Of a stretch of DNA of 64,000 nucleotides, positions 35,301 through 47,300 are shown piece after piece. The position numbers were made by a program, and so were the translations under genes. Under the pieces are notes generated by a model. It saw only the letters and a list, made by a program, of their open reading frames with translations. It had not been told where the DNA came from and ran no database searches. The DNA lies in NCBI RefSeq assembly GCF_026230105.1, contig NC_079483.1, positions 9,355,312-9,419,311 on the forward strand. The letters run 5' to 3'. Each line of letters begins with the position of its first letter. The first letter of the stretch is position 1. Source of the stretch: Diorhabda sublineata. Lineage: Eukaryota > Arthropoda > Insecta > Coleoptera > Chrysomelidae.

Positions 35301-38300
35301 TTAACGCTTTCACGAATTCACAATTGATTGTGAAAAAATATACTAAAATTTGTAATGTGATTTGCAGATTACTGCAGGAAGTGCCTCTCATAGACGGACA
35401 TAACGATCTACCATGGAACATTAGAAAATTTCTTCACAATAAATTAAAAAACTTTAAATTCAACGAGGATTTAAGGAATATATCTCCCTGGTCGAATAGT
35501 GCATGGAGTCATACGGATTTAGTGAGACTAGAACAAGGACATGTTGCTGCCCAGGTAAGCTACATCTTTTATCTCAAGAACAACACAAGACACATTTCAT
35601 AAAGCCCGCCATTTTTCAACGTCAAATATTATATAAACCATAGATGAATAATTAATAATATTAATATACGTATTGATAGTAAAAGCTTATAGTGACTAAA
35701 ATCAATATCCACCAAAATATTTTCCTTTTGATTTCATTTTTTATCTGTTTTCTTTTAATTTTCTTATTGCTTTTTAAAGCGCTATCTGTTAATTATTAGA
35801 GGAAGCTTATGGTGGGGAAATAATTTTTAATACGTAATAAAAGGAATTATAATAATTTTTATCATAACTAAATATGATTTTATATATAAATATCAGGTTT
35901 ACTTTCAAATAAACTATTTAGTTGAAATCTTTTATATTAATTTTAATAAATTCATAGCTTATGGTTAAATTTCATAGATGTCGCTTAAATTGAATGTCAA
36001 ATATTGATCTATCCATTTAAATAAAGAAACTGCAGCCATGCGCTCTACAATTTGGTTATTGATCACTAGATGGCAAAATAAGTTGTAGGGTGTATGTTAT
36101 TTATAAAAAGGATTTTAATTATATAGTTGAGTGTTTTTGATGAACATTTTTTATCTCATGATATCATATTTTGTACTATCTTTGTAATATTTTTGTATGA
36201 TAGAAAAATGTATGAGTGAACGCGCATGCGTATTGCAATCAGTTCTAAAAAATATCCCATTTGTTGCTCTACGTGTTGTATGTTGCCAGTTCGTGATATG
36301 TCAAATTTTGTATGCCAAAGTACTTTCCATATGATAGGTATTTTAAAAAATGAGATGGAATTTAAAAATGAGTTTGCAACAAATCGAATTTTCAAGGAAA
36401 TATTAAATGGAAATTATCCAGCTCAGCTCGTGAACAAAATGAATATGAGAGTTTTAGAAAGGTTCGTAGTGCGTCTTGTAGAGTATACATCTTCTTGGGC
36501 GGGCGCGAAAACACAATCAACACAAAGTAATAATGTGTCAACATCAAACTGGTGGTCTCTGGTTGAGGATTTACAAATGGAAAAGAAACAGAACAAAAAA
36601 GAGTTTCGACATAATCTGAAAAAAATTCTAGTTTATTGTAGTGAATTTTTCCAATCGTATAGCAATCAATGGCTTCCTGATTCACCTCCTTGGATTAACG
36701 ACGAAAACTTTGATATCATTTTTGCTAGGAAAAGGAAAAAAGAATATCCATGTGAAGTGCCTCCAGCAAAAAAAAGAAAGAAACTATTGTCTCTGGTCGA
36801 AAAAGATGAAGAACCCTTAGTTAATACAAAAAAGTAAGTACAAAATTCTTTTAATAAGTACGTACTATATTTTGTTTATAAAATTTGAAATTAGTTTTTT
36901 ACCTCATTTTTTTCACAATAATAACAAGCGATAAGATATTTTCGTATTCATTTCATTCTTAATAAAAAGTTTTGATGAGTTTGTTCATTGTACTTTTATG
37001 ATAGTAAAATATGATTCTTGAATATTCAACATAACGTAAAATGGTTATCAGCGGAAAATTAATGCAGTTTCACAAGCTCTATCATATTTAACAGAATTGA
37101 TTGGCCATTTCAATGAAGTAAGAAGCATCTTAAAATCCATTATTATGTTGTAATTGTACAATCTATATTTATGGACAAATGTTTTATTGGGTTAAGCTTA
37201 TTTGATAATTTTTCAGATTTATGACAAATAATTCTAGTTATTCAATAGAATTTTTGGAAATCAATTATTATTTCTTTGAAATATATTATATTTTTTTTTC
37301 TGTCTGCCTTTCTTATTTTTTTTAAGTTCTTGCCTTAGGTTTTCTTTAATTTTTTTCACATCAAAGACCATTTTAAGGTTTTCCTCTTTCATATGTCTTC
37401 AATTTACTTACTTTAGACTTTGATACCTATAATTTCTTTGAAATACATTATACTTTTGTTTTTGTCTGTCTGTCTTTCTTGTTTTTTTTTAAAGTTCTTG
37501 CTCCAGGTTTTCTTTAATATTTTTTACATCAAAGACGACGATTTTCAGGTTTTCCTCTTTCATATATCTTTGAGGCCTATAATTTCTTTGAAATACATTA
37601 TGTTTTTATGAATTTTGGAATCATTTTGTTTGAAATTTAAGTAGGGTCACATTTTGAATATATATGTATCATGTCTAATTTTCTCAAGCTGGTTTTTATG
37701 ACATTCCAGTTGCAATAGCAGGTTTACTGTTCTAACTGGTTACTTTGTACAATAATTCTGATATATCTGAGAAATATGAGTTTATTATTCATCTGTTGTT
37801 AAAGAACTCGCTTTTACAAATTAGTGAACTTTTTCATTTTAGTATCTTCTATTTCATGTTTTAGGTACTCCCCATCATCAACCCAATCAACAGAACCTCT
37901 TTCTCAAACAGAATTCTTGGGTATATTAAAATTAGGTATAAACAATAATGAGATACCAAAACCTTTTATATCAAGTTTCATAAGACCTAATCGCCTTTCG
38001 AATTGTCCGCACATTCCTTTCTCTTCAGATATAGGACAGTTGATGATAAAAAAGGAAAATGTTACTGTATCCAGTTATGTTAAAGAAAGAAAATTAGATC
38101 GATTGGAATGGTATTTGAATAAAGACTGTTCCTCAATAACTGATTCGAACTACAAATTGGCTTACGTGCCTAATAAGACTACAGCCAATGAACATTTTTA
38201 TAATTTTCCTGTTAAAAGATATCATAAATATCGAGATGTACAATTTCAAATTTTTATTCATAGTTTATGTAAACCGCTTACAGTTTTATTAAGAAACGAA

Positions 38301-41300
38301 GACTTACCTAGTTTAAAGAAGCAATATGATAAATATAAAGTGAGCATATTTTTACCAACATTATTGGATAAACAAATAAGGAAATGTACCAGAACCAGAA
38401 GGAAGGTGATAACAAAAGAGGTGATTAATAAAAGTGTGATTTGAAACAAAATGGATGATGGGAGATATTGATATTCGATAAAAATATCGAAAGTGATGAT
38501 TTGGTGAATAAAGAGAACCAAACTGTTTAGTTTGAATTGAATTAATGTACAAAAATAGATCTGATCATTCTCGTATTTATTATTAATGGTATTTTGTTAG
38601 ATTTATTAATATAATTACTGTACTGTTAAATATTTATAACTTATATGATATCATACATTTCAAATTGTTGTCCTAAATAAACTTATTGACAAATAATTGT
38701 ATTCAATTCATTCCAATCCATTTTTACCTTTTCAGTTTTAAGGATCAATGGAATTTAGTCATTAAATGGATCCATGTTTTCGTAGCTTCCTTTCCTAAGA
38801 CTTCAGTTTTACTTATTTCTTTGTTTTCCTTTCACTTTCTTTGTTCTTTTCCTGTATATTCACTTTTACGTGACACCTAATTCCTTTATTTACCACCTTC
38901 TTCTTTTACCTTTCTCTGCCATCTGTTCTTGTTTTTTAATTTTCTTAGTTGATATATTTGTTATCAAATCAAGACAGGTATTCTTTTTCTTCAATTTTCA
39001 GACCAATTCATTACATTCAAAACTGTTTTCATGTTTTCCTTACTTATGGTTTCAGTTTAACTCGTCAACTTATTTCTTGGTTTTTGATTCTACTTCTTTC
39101 GTTCTTCTATGTCTTCCTTCTTTGTTTTTTAATTTTCTTGATCAATATATTGTCAACATAGTCTGAGCCATTTCAGCTTTTCTTCAATTTTTCTTTTCTA
39201 CCATTCTCAATACTGTTTCAAAGTTTTCCTTTTATGTATGTATTCTTCTTAGCTAATCCTCTACTTCTTTTTTTCTTGTCTGTCTCCCTTTTTTTGTTTT
39301 TTAATGTTATTGTTAAAATATTTCAATAATGTTCGAAACATCGGTTCGGTATTATAACGCATTTGCAACCATTCGTTGACCAACCGGAACTTTGTGCTGA
39401 AAAATTTACGTTGGCTGTACTGAGATTTCGGTTTTAACCAATCAAATCCGAGTAAACTGACATTTGCCGGATGGACTGTGTCAGTCAAATGCTGCAGTTT
39501 GAAGTTTCATCTTGTAGTTTCAATATTATACAAATTTGAAAAGATGAATTGTAAAGAAAAAATATTAATCAAAGTATCAGATAAATGACGACATCGTTCA
39601 AATGATTCAATTAATTCAAAATAATATATAAGTTGTGTTCATCAAACGCAAGCTAAAGTAAACAAAAATTGAGGTTAGAAAGTACCTTTCAACTCTCGGT
39701 TGATATTTCAAACCGAACTTTGGTTACGTTTGAACCTACCAATGGTCAACCACTCGTTCGACCCATGGCTAACGTTTATAACACATCAATTATGTCCCAT
39801 TCTCGTAACCTAACTAATCCTTCTTAGCTTTTCTTTTTCGATTTTATATTTAATTTTATCCCTTATTTCTAATTGTTGCATCAAAATAGATATCCGACTA
39901 CAAGTAGAGTATGGTGTAAGTATATGAACTAGACATTTTTTGGATACAATATAAATAAATTTTTTATTATATTAAAGCAGTTTTTCTAATCGATTTATTA
40001 CGTTAATCGTCTACATCTTTATAGGCCAGGAGCCAGCGGCAAAAAACGTTAAAACTGTAGATTTTTGTTAATCAACGTCGATTTTTGTGAAAATTTCGAT
40101 TCCAGCTCTACTTACCCCCTTATTATTCAAAATCTACCCTGTGCCGAATGGTGCTTTTTATTTTTTAGGTGTGAAAACTTTCCCTTATCGTAAAAAATTT
40201 AAAAATCTTCGATTTAACCATGTATTTGAGTAGAATACAGTTTAAATGAATTATTCGTAGATCTGTTGATATACTTAAACAAGTTTATGATTAATCGAAG
40301 TCATGCAACCCCTTTAGAAACCATCCTCTAAGGGTAGTAATATTGAAAGCTTTTTTTAAAGACACTTATTATTATTTCTACGAAATCTTCCCTGTGCCGA
40401 ACCGAGATTTTTATTTTTTGGGGGGTAAACTACCCTTTATTGCAAAAAAATTTAAAATCTTAGATTTTAAGCATATTTCGATTGAAATGAAGTTTAAATG
40501 TGTTACTCGTAAATCTGTTGACATTCTCAAACACGTTTATGATCAATCAGATTAATGCAACCCCTTCAAATCATCCCCTAATCATATGAAAAGCTACAAA
40601 ATAATCTTAACGATTCTTTCATAATTAAAAATTAGTCAAGTGTGTATTTATATTGAATATTTCGTCAATATTATTAAGAAGTGTTGCCTTTTAGATATTT
40701 CAACCCTTATGGAACCCACCTTCAATGACCAGAAATTTCACAAAAATAATAAAAATATTTTTAAAATTGATAAAATTGTTTATTCACAATATGATGGTAG
40801 ATAGAAGGTTATAAATACCAATTTTCTAGAAAATCGACCTTTATTATCAATTGCACGCGAAATCGACTAGTACCTGGCCCATATTTTCATCGTATGCGTT
40901 TCTTATATATTTATTGATAATTGTTTTCTCATTTCTGCTTCTCCCTGTATAACTTTCGTTTGTTTATTCATTCTAACTCTTCTATCAAAAAATTTTTGTA
41001 AATAAATGATTGATTATTTCAATATAAGCCCTAATAACTTGAAAAATGTACGAATCATCAGTTTCTGTAAACTATTTGTTTTTTTTTTCTAATATAATTT
41101 TTTTATAACTCTCTTAGTTCGTTTTGTTTTTGTAAATCAAATTATTGAGTTTCTCCACTTGTTAACTTGAAGGTTATGTTTCACCAATAACATTAATATT
41201 CGAGAAAAACCGAAAAATATTAATATCTAAATGAAAATATCAGTTAACACATCAATCAAATATTCTTGCGGTATGACACGACACGATTCGTAGCTATCGA

Positions 41301-44300
41301 ATGCTATTAATTAATATCAATATTAAATTATTTTTTGCGTGAAACTAGAGATGGGAATTGACATAGGAAATCAATATTATAGTTACTTGAGATTGTATGA
41401 ACAATGAATAATTTCTGTTTGAGTTAAACCACAGAAAATTTTTTAAACTTGCAATGTTTTATTTACCACTAATTCCATGGAGGGTAGAGGTAAGGAGTAC
41501 CATCACATATGGGAGCTTAGCTTAAAAACTAGACGGAAGACGGTAAATTATAATTCAAAATTTGACCAAAATGGCGCTCCTGTCATACGAGATATCATAT
41601 GTTCGTTCGGTTCAGTCTTCCGTCCGTCTTACTTGAATGACTCTCAAATCGAGTGAAGTATGCAGTTAAATTAATTATTGTGAATTTCTAGAAAGTGTCA
41701 ATTGTCACTTCTTTCTTTCTCTATCCTTATTCTTGAATTTCTAGCGCTTTATTTAAAATTTACACTGATGCGATAGTAGCGCCTCCCTAACGTATAGAAT
41801 TTAATGGACACTTTCTGTAGCACGTGCAGAATGGCGGATATTTCTGCTCCTACTTACCTGCGCACGAAATGACCTTACGAATTCGCGGGAATTTCAAAAA
41901 CTTGTAAAATTTCATTGGCGTTTATCGGAAGTTCAGCCGAAAAAAAACATTTTGTATTGTTCTTATCGAAAGATAATTTTCAAAAATTTGTTTTTTGTGG
42001 ATATTCTGGTTATTACTTTATATAGTATCTAAAAATCCATTGAACTAATCTCTTTAGGATTAGTAAACAATCAGATAAAACTCAGATTTAATTCATTTGA
42101 CCTATTCTAAACTCTAAGTAGCTTTTCGAACATTTAAACATCTTTAATTTATTTTTTAACCCTTTTCTGGGATTAATAGACATGTTTTTTCTTTATTTTG
42201 GTCCAAAATAATGGTTCTTTCAACTTTTGACATAACCCGAGCTGATGCTTTGGCCAGAGAAGGCTGAAGTTTACGGTACATTTCCGAAACGTTTAGGGTA
42301 GCGAAGTCTACAATTCACGATGCACCCCTAGGTCTCCGGGAGACTGTTGACTACGATAGGAGGACCGTCAGTGGGCGACCAAGGGCAACAAGGGCAGTAG
42401 ACAATCGATTTATTATCAGTATTGAGAGAGAGAGAGCGAGATTTAACGGCTCACAGTCTAATAGAGCCCGAAATCGTATCAATGCGACTCGTGACAACTT
42501 CTGGAAAGATAGAGAAAGGCGATTATTTACCAATCAACATGTTTGATTCACGGATGAGTCTCGATTTGGCTTATACCACTCAGACGATCGAGACAGAGTA
42601 TGGAGAAGACCGAGGAAGCGATTTACTCAATATATCATTCGTGAATAACGTCCTTTTGAAAGAAGATCAGTTATGGTTTGGAGTGGAATTGATTTCCATA
42701 AACAATGGAACTCTGACTGCTCGGAGATACATCGCGGAAGTCCTCCTAGAGGCTGTTATCCCATTTGCTCCATATCAGTTTAATGCAGAATAATTCTCGT
42801 CCACGTACCACCGGAATTGTTACCGAATGGACTGGCCTGCACTATATCCCGATATGGATCCCATAGAGAATTTGTGGGATAATCTAGAGAGGCGTGTTAG
42901 ACGTCTTCATCCTCCTCCTAGTGACTTAAATCAGCTCCAAATTGTTCTTGGAGAACAATGGGAAGCTATGCCGATGGAGTACGTCTAGAATTTAATTTCT
43001 TCGATGCCTGATACAGTTACAGAATTTTTTATGTTCTTTTTTGTATTGAACACACTCTTAAGGTCCCTTTCACACCAAACGAATCCGAAACGGCGGAACT
43101 GTTGCTGTGATGGTTGTTGATTCAAGACTGACCGGACGAGGAATCTGACAGGTTGAATCAAGTGCGACCTCGAATCAAACCTGATTGAACCAGATTCGTC
43201 CGGTCTGAAGGCGGGAAAAGAGTCGCTTCACATTTAAACGGAGCGCTCGAAGCGAAGATTCAACTTGATTCGGAGTGATTCTGATTGATTCGGATTAGTT
43301 TGGTGTGAACTACTGTCAAACCAACATGTGGGCTTCGATAAGTTATATAAATTCCATTCTAGTTTTGGGCCGCATACGTACCGTGCGATTCACAATTCAA
43401 AGACGCCGTACAACTAACCTTCGAACAAATCGACGTCATCAGGAGATTCACCGAACATTATCAACCGAGACTGACTTTATGTACATCTTCTGAAGGTAAG
43501 ATATCTTAATTTGTGTTAGGTTAGTGTGTACGAGTCATTGATAAACTACTTTTAGAAGTGTCCCTGTAACTATTTGTAGAGCTGGTCTCTTGTGATATAA
43601 GTTATTAGTTATCAGTCATTGAGAGATGTAGGGGCGGCTCTCATTTCTTAAAATAATATCTTTTTGTTGTTTGTTTTTTCTTTATTTCTAACAAGTCTTT
43701 TTTGTTCAAACAATCTGAATAAATTTTTTGAATTTGCGGAATTTGTTCCAGATATTAAAAGTGCCTATAAACGAAGGCAACTTTGCTCTTTGATAGGCGT
43801 AGAAGGAGGTCATTCATTGGCCGGTAGTTTAGCTGTATTAAGGACACTTTATCACGTAGGTGTTAGATATTTGACCCTCACCTCTACTTGTAACACACCT
43901 TGGTAAGTGAATAACCACAAGATGATTTCGGGGTGCGATTCTATTAGTTTCTTTATTTCGTCTTAATGTTTTAGGGCTGATTGCTCGCATGCTGATTTAC
44001 CTGGTAAAAAACCCGAACATGGGGGCTTAACGAATTTTGGAAAGGTAACAACATTTATTTAACGTAAAATAATTAGAAAAAATTGATTTCTTTGAAATGT
44101 TTGTCTTTTCTTTATTCAATATTCAGCATTTGTTTCACTTAAGATGATAAAAAATTATATTTTCAATGAAAATTTTTCAAAAAATAGTGTCTTTGTTCTG
44201 CTAAAGATTTTTTAGCTTCATCAAAAAGTACTATGTAACTTTCACTCAAGTTTTAAATTTACAAATACAACTTTGAAGTAACAAATTCATCATATTTATT

Positions 44301-47300
44301 TAATTTTACTGAAATTAACTTCGCTAGTTGTATTAAGTGCAGTAAATCGAGTTTATTCATCGATGTAATCTCCTTCAAGAGTAATAAATTCATTCCTACG
44401 CTTCTCTAACTTCTCGATGCCGGGCTTATAAAAGGATTTGACTTTTGCCTCAGAATAGGCTTCAATTTGTTACCGGCCAGCATTTTTTTGGGATTAGCGA
44501 ATAGCTAGTAGTCACTGGTGGCTAAATCTGGACTATACGCTGGATGAGAAAGTAATTAGTTCAACTTAACTATCGTTGCCATCGACTTGTGAATCGGTAC
44601 ATTGCCTTGGTGGAAACAGTGGTTTTTTCATCGACATATGAGACCGTTTTTACTTGATTTATACATTCAAACTATTCAACAACTCTATGTAGTATTCTCT
44701 ATTCCCTTTTGGAGATAATCGATCAATAATATTCAACACATCCCAAAATACTGAAGCCATAACCTTCCCAGCTGACTGTTGTGCCTTTGAAGCAACAAAT
44801 TCATCATATTTATTTAATTTTACTGAAATTAACTTCGCTAGTTGTATTGAGTGCAGTAAATCGAGTTTATTCATCGATGTAATCTCCTTCAAGAGTAATA
44901 AATTCATTCCTACGCTTCTCTAACTTCTCGATGCTGGGCTTATAAAAGGATTTCACTTTTGCCTCAGAATAGTCTTCAATTTGTTACCGGCGATTATTTT
45001 TTTGGGATTAGCGAATAGCTAATAGTCACTGGTGGCTAAATCTGGACTATACGCTGGATGAGAAAATAATTAGTTCAACTTAACTATCGTTGCCATCGAC
45101 TTGTGAATCGGTACATTGACTTGGTGGAAACAGTGGTTTCTTCATCGACATATGAGACCGTTTTTACTTGATTTATACATTCAAACTATTCAACAACTCT
45201 ATGTAGTATTCTCTATTCCCTTTTGGAGATAATCGATCAATAATATTCAACGTACCCCAAAATACTGAAGCCATAATCTTCCCAGCTGGCTGTTGTGCCT
45301 TTGGACACTTCGGACGTGGTTTACCGGTTGCAGTTCATTCAGATTATGATCGTCTTGATTCCGAAATGAAGTGATGGATCCATGTTACGTCCAAAATCTG
45401 ATTTATCACGTGTAATCATCAACACGTGGTTGCTTTTGATCGACTGTGAGTAAACGCCGTACCCCCTTCGAAAAAATTTTTCTCATGGTGAAATGTTCAT
45501 GCATAATTGTAAACAAACTACCTTCTGATATCTTTACAGTCTCAGCTATCTCACGCTATTTTATTTTACGATTAGATATAACCAATTTGTGGACTTTTTC
45601 GATGGTTTCTGGAGTAATCACCTCAATTGGTAGACCAGAATGTTCACCAACAACGACCACGTTTAAAATCAGTAAACCAAAAACAAATGGTTCTATTCGA
45701 TGGAGCCGAGCTCGGATAATACTTTTGAAGCCATTACTGAGCTTGTACAGTATTTTTTTTCATCAAACAACAATGAAATATGAAATTGTTTTGAAAATAA
45801 CAGAAGTAGCTTCACTTAAATGGCTGTCACTTTTTTCTTACTAATCGAATCGTCATGAAATTTTACGAATAGTTTTTTGAAAGTTGGTACTTCATAAACG
45901 TCATATGGATTTGACAATAGCAGCGCCATCTGTGTTTCAATCGCACGACTTATTGAGTGATGTCATACCTCTACTATAACCTCAACAAATTGAGCCAGCA
46001 AATTTGAAAGTGTTTCAACGTACCCTCCTCATTTCCCCTACTTAAAAACATTGCAATAAACGAAATTGTCGTTTTTTCTTTGTTCTCAGAGTGTGGTAAA
46101 AGAAATGAATCGACTTGGGATGATAGTGGATCTTTCTCACGTATCTGTTAATACTATGAGGGATGCTTTAGAAGTTTCCAAAGCTCCAGTCATATTTAGT
46201 CATTCATCCGCTCACGCTTTGTGTAATTCTACCCGCAACGTTCCCGACGATACGCTAAGAAAATTGGCTTTAAACAAAGGCGTCATCATGGTCAATTTCT
46301 ACTCACTTTTTTTAACTTGTAAAGAAGTATCTACAATATCAGACGCTGTCGGTAAGTCGCGAAATTTTCACTCTTATAATAAAGGATAACTAATTTCCAT
46401 TTCAATAAAATATAATATCAAGATGTTTATTCATAGTTTATATAAATAGAAAATGGTGAAGTCTAGGTTATGTCCGAGCTTTGAATGCGCGTTGATCTCG
46501 CGTACCACAAGCTGCTCGAACGCGTTAGGTCTCGCTTTTCGTGAACGAGACTGAATCCTCTTTATGAAATCTGACTCTTGATGAAAAAGAACCTTGAAGG
46601 AAATAATATCCTTCAAGTAGGACGAAGTTTTGTCCCCAAATCAGTGACATCTGATCGTTGACGACTTGATCACGAACTTAAACGATGCAGGTGTGTATAC
46701 ACGGGTTCATACTGATGACTGATAAGGTCCCTGTGACTAGTGGTACTAGTCCTAAAGGTTAAAGATTAACCCAAGGAAAACCGAGCTCCTTCTTTTTACC
46801 AGGAGACGCAACATGACACTGGGAGGCGTACACTAAACTAACTGGAAGTAACTCTAGATACCAAACAGCTCTGGTACGAACACGTGGACTACAAAATAAA
46901 AAAAGGCCACTGAGACCTCTGGGTATGCAGAAGGGACTCCGGTTTCCTAATATCACAAGATCCATGCGTACGGCCCTAATTGGTCTTCTAACGAAACAAT
47001 TTGAAGCCAAGACGGCAGCATAAAATTTGATATTCCTCCAAGATCTGCAGACTAGATCAACTGGACATGCGAAAATTTGAACGCAGGCTGCGGGTGATGG
47101 TCCATAATTTCGATGGGCAATGACAGGGCTTGGCGGGACACATCACTGTCTGTTGACTGAGAGGTCTGTTAACTCTAAGCTCGCTATATCAACAAATGGA
47201 GCTACCTGGTACAAATATGGCTACAGAATGAATGGTCTGGTTACAATATCTGGTATGTTTGGGTGTCTGGTCACTCGAGCTACGACGAATCGGTCTTGCT

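Noticed and set aside
36156..36685. Minus open stretches opposite the nested gene
   Set aside because: Antisense shadows of the spliced plus-strand frame.
38686..39166. Overlapping hydrophobic frames downstream of the nested gene
   Set aside because: T-rich repeated block with three overlapping frames and no conserved motif.
45446..45844. 132-codon plus-strand frame
   Set aside because: Antisense to the mariner helix-turn-helix region, which reads correctly on the minus strand.
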